Source of the DNA: Firmicutes bacterium CAG:238
GTDB taxonomy: Bacteria > Bacillota > Clostridia > Peptostreptococcales > Anaerovoracaceae
Direction of reading: 5' to 3'
Assembly: GCA_000435615.1 (NCBI GenBank)
Contig: FR881956.1
Span: 20,954 to 50,882 of the forward strand
Length of the DNA stretch: 29,929 bases
Shown: positions 15,695 through 23,272 of the stretch, one piece after another
Position numbering within the stretch: position 1 is the first letter of the stretch
How the letters are laid out: every line of letters starts with the position of its first letter
The notes under the pieces: generated by a model
Database searches by the model: none
Told to the model about the DNA's origin: nothing
What the model saw: only the letters and a program-made list of their open reading frames with translations
Translations under genes and position numbers: made by a program

Positions 15695-16036
15695 ATGCCA
15701 GGATACAGAAAACTGGGCAGACCTTCCGCTCACAGAAAATCCATGCTGAGAAACCTTGTAACTGATTTATTCAGAGAAGGCAGAATTCAGACAACGGATT
15801 GCAGAGCAAAGGAAGCCAGAAGAGAAGCAGAAAAGCTGATTACTTTGGCAAAGCGCGGTGATCTTCACGCAAGAAGACAGGTACTTGCTTATGTTTTTGA
15901 CGAAACAGTTGTAGCAAAGCTTTTTGATGAAATCGCACCAAAGTATGCAGACAGAAACGGCGGATATACAAGAATTCTTAAGTTAGGACCTCGTCAGGGC
16001 GACTGCGCTGAAGTTGTTTTCTTAGAATTAGTATAG
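15695..16036 (+). CDS. rplQ: 50S ribosomal protein L17
   Basis: L17 (113 aa) is the last gene of the alpha segment. The opening GYRKLGRPSAHRKSMLRNLV and the C-terminal GGYTRILKLGPRQGDCAEVV are family hallmarks. AAAGGAG at 15679-15685 precedes the start. A strong terminator follows; the ecfA-ecfT-truA-rplM-rpsI block usual after rplQ in many Firmicutes is absent. Confidence 0.97.
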   Translation: MPGYRKLGRPSAHRKSMLRNLVTDLFREGRIQTTDCRAKEARREAEKLITLAKRGDLHARRQVLAYVFDETVVAKLFDEIAPKYADRNGGYTRILKLGPRQGDCAEVVFLELV

Positions 16037-16054
16037 AAAATAGAAGCTTAAATG

Positions 16055-16095
16055 AAGCGGAGCTGAACGAATTGACCAGCTCCGCTTGGTTTTTT
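16055..16095 (+). terminator. Intrinsic terminator of the ribosomal super-operon
   Basis: AAGCGGAGCT (16055-16064) is perfectly complementary to AGCTCCGCTT (16078-16087), a 10-bp stem with a 13-nt loop, and TTTTTT follows at 16090-16095. It lies 19 bp after the rplQ stop. Confidence 0.92.
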
Positions 16096-16097
16096 GG

Positions 16098-16296
16098 AGG
16101 AGCAGGACAAATGTGTAGGCGGGTGATTAGAAATCTAATCCCAAAATCACCCCGCAAAGTGTATTGTTAATAATTCTCTTGAATGCTAAAGTGGCATCGA
16201 TGAGGCAAAGCAGCCGTTACATAAAGCTATGGACGAACGCAGGTTGCAAGCTTCATTGAGAAATTATACCTTAATTAGCTTTTAGGAGGATTTATT
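16098..16296 (+). promoter_or_regulatory. nhaC upstream region with a nested hairpin
   Basis: GCGGGTGATT at about 16119-16128 pairs with AATCACCCCGC at about 16145-16155 (one extra C), while GATTAGA pairs with TCTAATC inside the same stretch; the two share the GATT bases, so they compete. A weak promoter, TTGTTA at 16164-16169 and TAAAGT at 16187-16192 with a 17-bp spacer, lies downstream, as does TTGCAA (16244-16249)/TATACC (16265-16270) with a 15-bp spacer. Neither is decisive. TCTC and AATG near 16176-16185 can pair with CATT-GAGA near 16255-16262, suggesting a closed leader domain. I do not recognise a known riboswitch. Confidence 0.35.
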
Positions 16297-17787
16297 ATGG
16301 GTAAAAAAATTCCTATGTGGCAGACCATTTTGGTTATGCTTGCAATGGTAGGTTTCCTTATGTGGTCCATTATTAAGGACACCGGTGGAGAACCTCACAT
16401 CGCACTTATTTTAGCAGCAGGTTTCGCAGGCATTATCGCTTGTGCAAACGGATGGAAATGGGCTTACCTTGAACAGGGTATCCTTGCTTCCATTAACAGA
16501 TCCATGCAGGCTATCTTAATCCTTGCTATCCTCGGTGCAATCATCGCTTCCTGGATGGCAGCAGGTACCATCCCTTCCATGATGTACTACGGTATTAAGA
16601 TCATCAGCCCGAAGGTATTCCTAGTTACAGCTTGTATCCTTTGCTCCATCGTATCGCTCGCAACAGGTTCTTCATGGTCCACAGCAGGTTCCATGGGTGT
16701 TGCTCTTATGGGTGTCGGCGCTGCTCTCGGATTCCCTGCTCCAATGACAGCAGGTGCTGTAGTATCCGGTGCTTACTTCGGAGACAAGATGTCCCCATTA
16801 TCCGATACAACAAACCTTGCACCGGCAATGGCAGGCGCAACTCTGTTCGGACACATCAAGCACATGGTTTACACGACAGGCGTATCCTTATGTATTGCTT
16901 TAGTAGCATATGCGGTAATGGGATTCATGCATGCATCCAACAACGAACCGGATATGACGGTAATGCAGGGAATCCTTCACTACATTGAAGGTGCTTCCAA
17001 CATCGGTCTGCTTACATTAATTCCACCACTGTTCGTAATCGTTGCTGTAGCTATGAAGCTTCCGGCAATTCCTTCCCTGGTAGCAGGCGCACTTCTTGGT
17101 GTTCCTCTTATGTTCTACAACCACGTTGCGATTGAAACCGTACTGGAAGATAAAGTTATCAACAATATGTTCTCAATCCTCAACAATGGTATTACACTCG
17201 GAATCGTTCCGGAAGATGCCTCTCCGGTTATCACTAAATTAGCTGACCTGTTATCATCTTCCGGCATGCAGGGCATGATGTGGACAATCTCCATCATTCT
17301 CGCTGCAATGTGCTTCGGCGGTATCGTTGACTGCACAGGCATGATGGCTCAGGTGGCTGCTGTATTCCTTAAGATTGCTAAGGGCAGAGGCGGACTCGTA
17401 CTTTCCACAGAATTAATGTGCATCATTACAAATGCAATCTGCTGCGACCAGTACTTAGCACTCGTACTCCCTGGCAGAATGTTCAAGGAATCCTTCGAAG
17501 ATATGAGACTTCGTCCGGAAAACCTTTCAAGATGTCTGGAAGACGCCGGTACAATTACATCCAACTTCTTCTCATGGAACACTTGCGGTGCTACAATGAG
17601 AAAGTTCCTCGGTGTGGACTCCAGCTACATCCCATATGCAATTCTTAACTGGCTGAATCCTGTCGTTTCCGTATTCTTCGGATACACAGGAATCACAATG
17701 ACTAAGCTGACGGATGAAGAATATCAGAAGGTCTTAGACGAAAGAGAAGCTGAAAAGCAGGCTGCACTCAAAGCTCTCGAAGCATAA
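16297..17787 (+). CDS. nhaC: Na+/H+ antiporter, NhaC family
   Basis: This 496-residue membrane protein has 11-12 hydrophobic segments and the NhaC-type signature SGAYFGDKMSPLSDTTNLAP at about residues 158-177, with charged and polar residues inside a re-entrant region. Members exchange cytoplasmic Na+ for external H+ and aid pH and sodium balance; some homologues were annotated as malate/lactate or amino acid antiporters, so the exact substrate is uncertain. TTTTAGGAGG upstream sets the ATG. It is a single-gene unit between two terminators. The C-terminus is a charged, probably cytosolic helix rich in Glu, Lys and Ala. Confidence 0.92.
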   Translation: MGKKIPMWQTILVMLAMVGFLMWSIIKDTGGEPHIALILAAGFAGIIACANGWKWAYLEQGILASINRSMQAILILAILGAIIASWMAAGTIPSMMYYGIKIISPKVFLVTACILCSIVSLATGSSWSTAGSMGVALMGVGAALGFPAPMTAGAVVSGAYFGDKMSPLSDTTNLAPAMAGATLFGHIKHMVYTTGVSLCIALVAYAVMGFMHASNNEPDMTVMQGILHYIEGASNIGLLTLIPPLFVIVAVAMKLPAIPSLVAGALLGVPLMFYNHVAIETVLEDKVINNMFSILNNGITLGIVPEDASPVITKLADLLSSSGMQGMMWTISIILAAMCFGGIVDCTGMMAQVAAVFLKIAKGRGGLVLSTELMCIITNAICCDQYLALVLPGRMFKESFEDMRLRPENLSRCLEDAGTITSNFFSWNTCGATMRKFLGVDSSYIPYAILNWLNPVVSVFFGYTGITMTKLTDEEYQKVLDEREAEKQAALKALEA

Positions 17788-17849
17788 GAAAGTATATAAG
17801 AGGCATAAGTCCTTCTTATAAATATTAAGTAAATGAATGAAGAATCAGA

Positions 17850-17881
17850 ACGCCGGGGTCTCTCCGGTGTTTTGATTTTTT
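17850..17881 (+). terminator. Intrinsic terminator after nhaC
   Basis: ACGCCGG (17850-17856) pairs with CCGGTGT (17864-17870), with one G-T pair, and a TTTTGATTTTTT tract ends at 17881. It lies 63 bp past the nhaC stop. Confidence 0.8.
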
Positions 17882-17896
17882 GTAAGGATGCGAAGA

Positions 17897-17912
17897 TTGT
17901 CGAAATTTGTCG
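17897..17912 (+). promoter_or_regulatory. Direct repeat TTGTCG upstream of the membrane LuxR-type gene
   Basis: TTGTCG occurs at 17897-17902 and 17907-17912, exactly 10 bp apart (one helical turn). The same hexamer is found at 18994-18999 just upstream of the pcrA promoter, on the other side of the regulator gene. The layout suits an operator, but the hexamer is short and binding is unproven. Confidence 0.3.
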
Positions 17913-17985
17913 GAACACGCGGAGATCGGGGTTAAAAAAACGCAAAAAAGCGGATTATATTCTCCTTTGCTTTCATAGGATGTTT

Positions 17986-17991
17986 TATAAT
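17986..17991 (+). promoter_or_regulatory. Possible -10 element for the LuxR-type gene
   Basis: A perfect TATAAT lies 21 bp before the start codon. No good -35 is at the proper distance (TTGCTT at 17967-17972 is only 13 bp away), which would fit an activator-dependent promoter or a weak basal one. Confidence 0.4.
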
Positions 17992-18012
17992 AGAGCCAAA
18001 GGAGGAGAAAAA

Positions 18013-18963
18013 ATGGAAAGTGTGATTTTATTTGTGTATGTATTTACGATTCCCCTGATTACAGCATCACTGGTAATACTGCTGATATATAGGAAGAGAA
18101 TAAAGAAAGAAAACGAATTTTTTGAAAAACTGGAATATTTTATCGGAGCACTGCTGCTCGCGACCGTACTGCATATGTTTCTGTTTTACTTCAATATAAT
18201 CACCAAGATGGCGGAAACGAAGCATTTTTTCTTCGTGTGCGATATGATATGCAATGTATGTGTGTTTTTCTGGCTGGAGGCGCAGCAGAAAATTTGCGAG
18301 AGCCGAATCGGGATGGTGATAAAAAAGCTGAATCGATATTTTTTTGTATCCTATATAACGGTTTGGGGCATTGCGATTTCACCGCTTATGACGGAGTATG
18401 CGATTATGAAATATTTCAACGGATTTCTGATACTCATGCTGCTTGCGGATATGGCAGGGTGCCTGAAGATCGGAGTAAAATCCGAGGACGAAAACGGGAT
18501 ATATGTGATGTACAGCATGGGGATTACGATGCTGCTGTTGGTGGAGTATGTGGTGTATGAGCTTGGGATTAGTTCTAACCTGATTATTGAGAACATCAAT
18601 ATAGGCATTTGGGCTCTCATAGGAGGGCTTACCCTCAGCATCATTCTGTGGAAAATGCAGAATTTGAAAACTGAAATTTCGGATTGGGAAACTTGCGCGG
18701 AAGAGGATTTTGCACCGGCCTTCCTGTCAATCAGGAACGAATTTGCGCTTACCGAGCGGGAAACCGAGATTTTGACGGAGATTTTTGAGGGGAGCGGCAA
18801 CGGTGAGATTGCAGAGAAACTTTTTATAAGCGAAAATACGGTGAAGACGCATATTCATAATTTGCTGCGAAAGATGGGGGCGGCGAGCAGACTTGAAGCA
18901 GTGGGCATGGTTCGGAGCCGTATGGCAGAAATCAGACAGCTCAGTGTCATAGAATGCGATTAA
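18013..18963 (+). CDS. Multi-pass membrane protein with C-terminal LuxR-type HTH
   Basis: The protein (316 aa) has about seven hydrophobic segments over residues 1-215, with short loops, then a linker and a LuxR/GerE helix-turn-helix at about residues 245-300 (LTERETEILTEIFEGSGNGE, then ISENTVKTHIHNLLRKMG). This is the layout of membrane-bound LuxR regulators seen in gut Actinobacteria and Clostridia, in which a seven-helix sensor is thought to control an attached DNA-binding domain. No ligand can be named. The frame extends upstream to 17833 but GGAGGAG at 18001-18007 fixes the ATG at 18013. It stands alone between nhaC and pcrA. GC content and codon use differ from the ribosomal block, as expected for a gene expressed at a lower level. 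Confidence 0.85.
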   Translation: MESVILFVYVFTIPLITASLVILLIYRKRIKKENEFFEKLEYFIGALLLATVLHMFLFYFNIITKMAETKHFFFVCDMICNVCVFFWLEAQQKICESRIGMVIKKLNRYFFVSYITVWGIAISPLMTEYAIMKYFNGFLILMLLADMAGCLKIGVKSEDENGIYVMYSMGITMLLLVEYVVYELGISSNLIIENINIGIWALIGGLTLSIILWKMQNLKTEISDWETCAEEDFAPAFLSIRNEFALTERETEILTEIFEGSGNGEIAEKLFISENTVKTHIHNLLRKMGAASRLEAVGMVRSRMAEIRQLSVIECD

Positions 18964-19005
18964 ATGATTAATTTTTCGCAGAAGATTCCAAGATTGTCGG
19001 TTCTG

Positions 19006-19014
19006 TGGTATACT
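19006..19014 (+). promoter_or_regulatory. Extended -10 promoter for the pcrA operon
   Basis: TGG-TATACT (TG at 19006-19007, hexamer 19009-19014) is an extended -10 element. The best -35 at 17 bp, TTCCAA at 18986-18991, is poor. The TTGTCG hexamer at 18994-18999 lies between, where a regulator could bind. The start codon is 34 bp downstream. Confidence 0.5.
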
Positions 19015-19047
19015 AATCTATACAAAAGACGCAAGGAGACATAATAT

Positions 19048-21309
19048 ATGAATTTAGAACACTTAAATCCGGAGCAGCAGGAAGCGGTAAGACATCTGGA
19101 CGGGCCTTTGCTTATTCTGGCGGGGGCAGGAAGCGGTAAGACAGCAACGATGACGCACAGAATTGCATATCTGATTGAAAACGGAGTAAGCCCATACGCT
19201 ATACTGGCAGTGACGTTTACCAACAAGGCGGCAGGCGAGATGAGAGAGCGCGTTGAGAAACTGGTCGGACACTGCCCGGGTATGTGGATTTTGACATTTC
19301 ATGCGATGAGTCTTCGAATTTTGAGAAAATACGCAGAGACGGTCGGATACGACAAGAATTTTGTGATATATGACACGGTAGACCAGAAAACGCTGATTAA
19401 GAACATAATGAAAGAGCAGAATGTCGATGCAAAGCTTTTCCCGCAGGCATATCTTTCCGCTGTGATAAGCAAACAGAAAGAAGCCGACATCGACCCGGAA
19501 GCCTATCTTGAGATTAACGGCGGAGAATTTAAGAATAAGATAATCTATAATGTATACAGCGCATATCAGAAGGAGCTCAAGAAAAACAATGCGATGGACT
19601 TCGATGATTTGCTGCTCAATGCCTTTCATGTGCTGAAGGAAAACCCCGAAGCACTCGAAGAATACCTGTCAATCTTCCGATATATCATGGTTGACGAATA
19701 TCAGGATACGAACCGGCTGCAATATGAAATTATCCGGCTTCTCGCAAGCGCAAGACGCAACCTTTGTGTGGTGGGCGACGATGATCAGTGCATTTATCAG
19801 TGGAGAGGTGCTGATATTCAGAATATTTTGGACTTTGAGAAGGACTTTCCGGATGCAAAGGTAATCAAGCTTGAGCAAAATTACCGTTCGTACGGAAACA
19901 TCTTGGCGGCAGCACATTCCGTAATCAGGAACAACCGCGGCAGGAAACAGAAGAAACTGTGGACTTCCAAGGAAGAGGGAGACAAAATCATATATAGACG
20001 ATGCGACTCGGATAAGGAAGAAGCATATTACATAGCACAGGAAATCGACCTTTTGAAGGGAAGAACGCGTTCCTATGATGATTTTGCGGTTCTCTACCGA
20101 ACGAATGCGCAGTCAAGACTCTTTGAGGACGCTTTGAAGCGCAGAGGGATTCCGTATCAGATTTTGTCGGGGTTCAGTTTTTATGACCGCAAAGAAACCA
20201 AGGATATGATTTGTTATATGAGACTCGTCGTGAATCCGGCGGACGATTTGGCACTTAAGCGCATCATCAATGAACCGAAACGCGGCATCGGTGCCACGAC
20301 GCTCGGAAAACTGGAGGCATTGGCGAGAGTCAGAGGACAATCGCTGTTTGAGGCTTTGACGGATGAAGAGGTTTTGTACAGCCTTCCTTCAAAAGCGGCA
20401 GACCCGGTACGCGCCATGATGCAGGTTCTTCTTCTTTGCAGACAGGAAAAGGAAAACCTAAGGGTTTCGGATATCTACGACAACCTCCTTGTTCGGACAG
20501 GCTATATGAAAGCCCTCGAAAGTGAAAACACGCTTGAGGCAGAGGGAAGAATCGAGAACCTCATGGACTTCAAATCGTTTATTTACGATTACGAAGAGGA
20601 GAAGGCGAAGGCAGACGAGCCGGCGAGCCTGGAAGAATTTCTTGAGAAGGTTGCGACGGACAGCGATGCGGATAAATACGACGAATCGGCAGGCAAGGTC
20701 ACGCTGATGACAATGCACAGCGCCAAAGGACTTGAGTTTCCGGTTGTATTCCTTCCGGGTCTTGAAGACGGGCTGTTTCCGGGACATCGGGCGATGGACA
20801 GCGAGTCCGGAATGGAAGAGGAACGCAGGCTTTGCTATGTAGGCATGACCAGGGCAAAAGAAAAACTCTTTCTTACGAGTGCGGCTTACAGGGTTATGTA
20901 TGGCCGTGGTGACTATACGAGAGAATCAACCTTCCTCAGAGAAGTTGATAACTCGCTGTTGGATGAGGCGGGCGATACCGTGTTTGTCGCAGGACGAAGG
21001 ACCGAAAACCGGGCAGGTGTGAGCACGGGGAGTTTTGATGGGTTTGCGGCTGCGGCATACAGTCCGTTTGGAACTGCGGCAAGAGAAAAGGCTGCAGGAT
21101 ATGATCCCCTCAAATACGCAAAGCAGGCCGTCAAACAGAACGCAGGAGGCACGCTTAGCGAAGCGTTTCATCCGGGCGACCGCGTTTCACATGCGAAATT
21201 CGGAAGCGGCATGGTCATAGAGACGGATGACAAAACGGTTACAATCCTGTTTGATGAAGCGGGACGCAAGAAGATGGCAAAGGGAATCGCCCCTTTGAAA
21301 AAGATATAA
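19048..21309 (+). CDS. pcrA: ATP-dependent DNA helicase PcrA/UvrD
   Basis: This superfamily 1 helicase (753 aa) unwinds DNA 3' to 5' in nucleotide excision repair, rolling-circle replication and removal of RecA. Visible motifs: Q-motif LNPEQQEAV, Walker A AGAGSGKT (residues 25-32), motif II VDEYQDTN (about 215-222), motif III GDDDQCIYQWRGA, motif V MTMHSAKGLEFPVVFLPG, and motif VI YVGMTRAKEKL. A C-terminal Tudor-like fold (FHPGDRVSHAKFGSGMVIET) matches the part of PcrA that binds RNA polymerase. AAGGAG at 19033-19038 precedes the start. ligA follows after 13 bp. Confidence 0.96.
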   Translation: MNLEHLNPEQQEAVRHLDGPLLILAGAGSGKTATMTHRIAYLIENGVSPYAILAVTFTNKAAGEMRERVEKLVGHCPGMWILTFHAMSLRILRKYAETVGYDKNFVIYDTVDQKTLIKNIMKEQNVDAKLFPQAYLSAVISKQKEADIDPEAYLEINGGEFKNKIIYNVYSAYQKELKKNNAMDFDDLLLNAFHVLKENPEALEEYLSIFRYIMVDEYQDTNRLQYEIIRLLASARRNLCVVGDDDQCIYQWRGADIQNILDFEKDFPDAKVIKLEQNYRSYGNILAAAHSVIRNNRGRKQKKLWTSKEEGDKIIYRRCDSDKEEAYYIAQEIDLLKGRTRSYDDFAVLYRTNAQSRLFEDALKRRGIPYQILSGFSFYDRKETKDMICYMRLVVNPADDLALKRIINEPKRGIGATTLGKLEALARVRGQSLFEALTDEEVLYSLPSKAADPVRAMMQVLLLCRQEKENLRVSDIYDNLLVRTGYMKALESENTLEAEGRIENLMDFKSFIYDYEEEKAKADEPASLEEFLEKVATDSDADKYDESAGKVTLMTMHSAKGLEFPVVFLPGLEDGLFPGHRAMDSESGMEEERRLCYVGMTRAKEKLFLTSAAYRVMYGRGDYTRESTFLREVDNSLLDEAGDTVFVAGRRTENRAGVSTGSFDGFAAAAYSPFGTAAREKAAGYDPLKYAKQAVKQNAGGTLSEAFHPGDRVSHAKFGSGMVIETDDKTVTILFDEAGRKKMAKGIAPLKKI

Positions 21310-21322
21310 CGGAGAACGAAGA

Positions 21323-23272
21323 ATGGAAAGAATGAAAGAGCTGATTCGTCTGTTGAACGAGGCGGCGAAAGCATATTATCAGGAAAGCAGAGAAATCATG
21401 CCTAATTACGAGTATGACAGGCTCTACGATGAGCTGGAGGAACTCGAACGAAAGACGGGAATTACGCTTTCGAACAGCCCGACGATTCGTGTCGGCTATG
21501 AGGTTCTTTCGGACCTCCCGAAGGAAAAACACCCGAAGAAAATGCTTTCCCTGGATAAGACCAAGGATGTCGGCGCGCTTGCTGCATGGCTTGGCTCGCA
21601 GGAGGGCATGCTTTCATGGAAACTCGACGGGCTGACAATCGTGCTGACCTATGAAGAGGGAAAACTAGCGAAGGCGGTAACGCGTGGAAATGGCGAAATC
21701 GGAGAGGTGATTACTTCAAATGCAAGAACGTTTGAGAATCTTCCGCTTGCAATTGACTTCAAGGGGGAGCTTGTGCTCAGAGGCGAGGCAGTTATTTCTT
21801 ATGCGGATTTTGAGAAGATAAACGACGAAATTACGGATGAAGGCGCGAAGTACAAGAATCCGAGGAATCTCTGCTCAGGTTCGGTGCGTCAGCTGAATAA
21901 TGAAATTACCGCGCAGAGACATGTGCAGTTTTTTGCCTTTTCACTTGTGTCTGCGGACGGAGTGGAATTTAAGACAAGAAACGAGCAGTTTGACTGGCTG
22001 ACGGAACGAGGCTTTCAGGTTGTGGAGCATGTCAGCGTGAATGCAAAGACGATTTCGGATGCGGTCAGTGCCTTTGAGGCAAAGATTGCGGACAATCCGG
22101 TGCCTTCGGACGGTCTTGTTCTGAGCTATAATGACATAGAATACGGACGATCGCTTGGAGAAACTGCGAAGTTTCCGCGCGACTCGATTGCTTTTAAATG
22201 GCAGGACGAAATCAAAGAAACCACACTCAGAGAAATCGAGTGGAGTGCTTCGCGGACGGGACTTATCAACCCGGTTGCGATTTTTGAGCCGGTGGAGCTT
22301 GAAGGCACGACCGTGAGCCGCGCTTCGGTTCATAATATCAGTGTCATGCGCGAGCTTGCACTCGGAATCGGCGATACGATAACGGTATACAAAGCAAACA
22401 TGATTATCCCGCAGATTGCCGAGAATCTTACAAGATCGAATAATGTTAAAATTCCGGAAAACTGCCCCGTATGCGGTGCATATACGCAGATAAAGGCTGA
22501 GAACGGGGTGGAAACCCTTGTATGCCCGAATCCTGCATGCCTTGCGAAGCAGATTAAGAACTTTACGCATTTTGTTTCGAGAGACGCGATGAATATTGAG
22601 GGGCTTTCGGAGATGACGATAGAAAAGCTCATCGCACGCGGATTTATCAGGGAACTTTCGGATCTTTTCCATGTTGAGGAATATAAGCAGGAAATCGTGA
22701 AAATGGAAGGCTTCGGTGAGAAATCCTTCCGCAATCTCAAGAACTCCGTCGAGAAGGCAAGAAATACCGATTTGGCGCGTTTTTTGTACAGCCTTGGAAT
22801 TCCGAACATCGGTACGGCAAACGCCCGTCTGATTGCGCGTTTTTGCGAGAATAAATGGGAGCGCGTCGAGACCCTTACTAAGGAGGAGCTGCTTACGATT
22901 GATGGAGTCGGTGAAATCATGGCGGATGCTTTTCTTGCTTTTTTTGCGGACCCTGATAAGCGGAAGATGGTTGACGACCTTTTGAAAGAGGTACATCTTG
23001 ACGAAAGCTTTGAGAAGCTGGGAACGGCTCTTGCGGGAAAGACCTTTGTCATTACGGGCTCGCTTGCACATTACGAGAACCGCGAGGCACTCAAAGCCGA
23101 AATAGAGAAAGCAGGAGGCAGGGTGGCAGGCTCGGTAAGTGCCAAAACATCCTATTTAATCAACAACGATATCAACTCAACCTCGGGCAAGAACAAAAAA
23201 GCCCGCGAGCTTGGGATTGAAATCATAGATGAAAACACGATAATGGAATGGCTTTCCGGAGGTGAAGAATGA
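21323..23272 (+). CDS. ligA: NAD+-dependent DNA ligase, divergent LigA clade
   Basis: The protein (649 aa) has all LigA parts: domain Ia (1-60), adenylation domain with WKLDG (Lys100 as the AMP acceptor), OB fold, Cys4 zinc finger from about residue 380 (CPVC, later C and C), helix-hairpin-helix repeats and a C-terminal BRCT domain (from about 570). Against E. coli LigA recalled from memory, several key positions differ: His23 is Gln20, Asp32 is Asn28, Glu113 is Ser98, and RGDG is RGNG (Asn123). Lys100, Asp102, the RGE glutamate, the NPRN and SVRQL arginines and the FKW lysine are kept. It is likely an active ligase of a divergent clade. The stop overlaps the next gene by 4 bp (ATGA). Confidence 0.92.
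   Translation: MERMKELIRLLNEAAKAYYQESREIMPNYEYDRLYDELEELERKTGITLSNSPTIRVGYEVLSDLPKEKHPKKMLSLDKTKDVGALAAWLGSQEGMLSWKLDGLTIVLTYEEGKLAKAVTRGNGEIGEVITSNARTFENLPLAIDFKGELVLRGEAVISYADFEKINDEITDEGAKYKNPRNLCSGSVRQLNNEITAQRHVQFFAFSLVSADGVEFKTRNEQFDWLTERGFQVVEHVSVNAKTISDAVSAFEAKIADNPVPSDGLVLSYNDIEYGRSLGETAKFPRDSIAFKWQDEIKETTLREIEWSASRTGLINPVAIFEPVELEGTTVSRASVHNISVMRELALGIGDTITVYKANMIIPQIAENLTRSNNVKIPENCPVCGAYTQIKAENGVETLVCPNPACLAKQIKNFTHFVSRDAMNIEGLSEMTIEKLIARGFIRELSDLFHVEEYKQEIVKMEGFGEKSFRNLKNSVEKARNTDLARFLYSLGIPNIGTANARLIARFCENKWERVETLTKEELLTIDGVGEIMADAFLAFFADPDKRKMVDDLLKEVHLDESFEKLGTALAGKTFVITGSLAHYENREALKAEIEKAGGRVAGSVSAKTSYLINNDINSTSGKNKKARELGIEIIDENTIMEWLSGGEE

Noticed and set aside
16119..16155. 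Second terminator before nhaC
   Set aside because: The hairpin is not followed by a T-run on the plus strand; it is listed as a leader structure instead.
17833..18012. 60-codon N-terminal extension of the LuxR-type gene
   Set aside because: Begins at the nhaC terminator, overlaps the TATAAT and lacks a ribosome binding site, while GGAGGAG directly precedes the ATG at 18013.
21941..23071. 376-codon minus-strand frame antisense to ligA
   Set aside because: Shadow of the ligase gene: composition rich in Arg, Cys and Ser with no recognisable domain, and no ribosome binding site.
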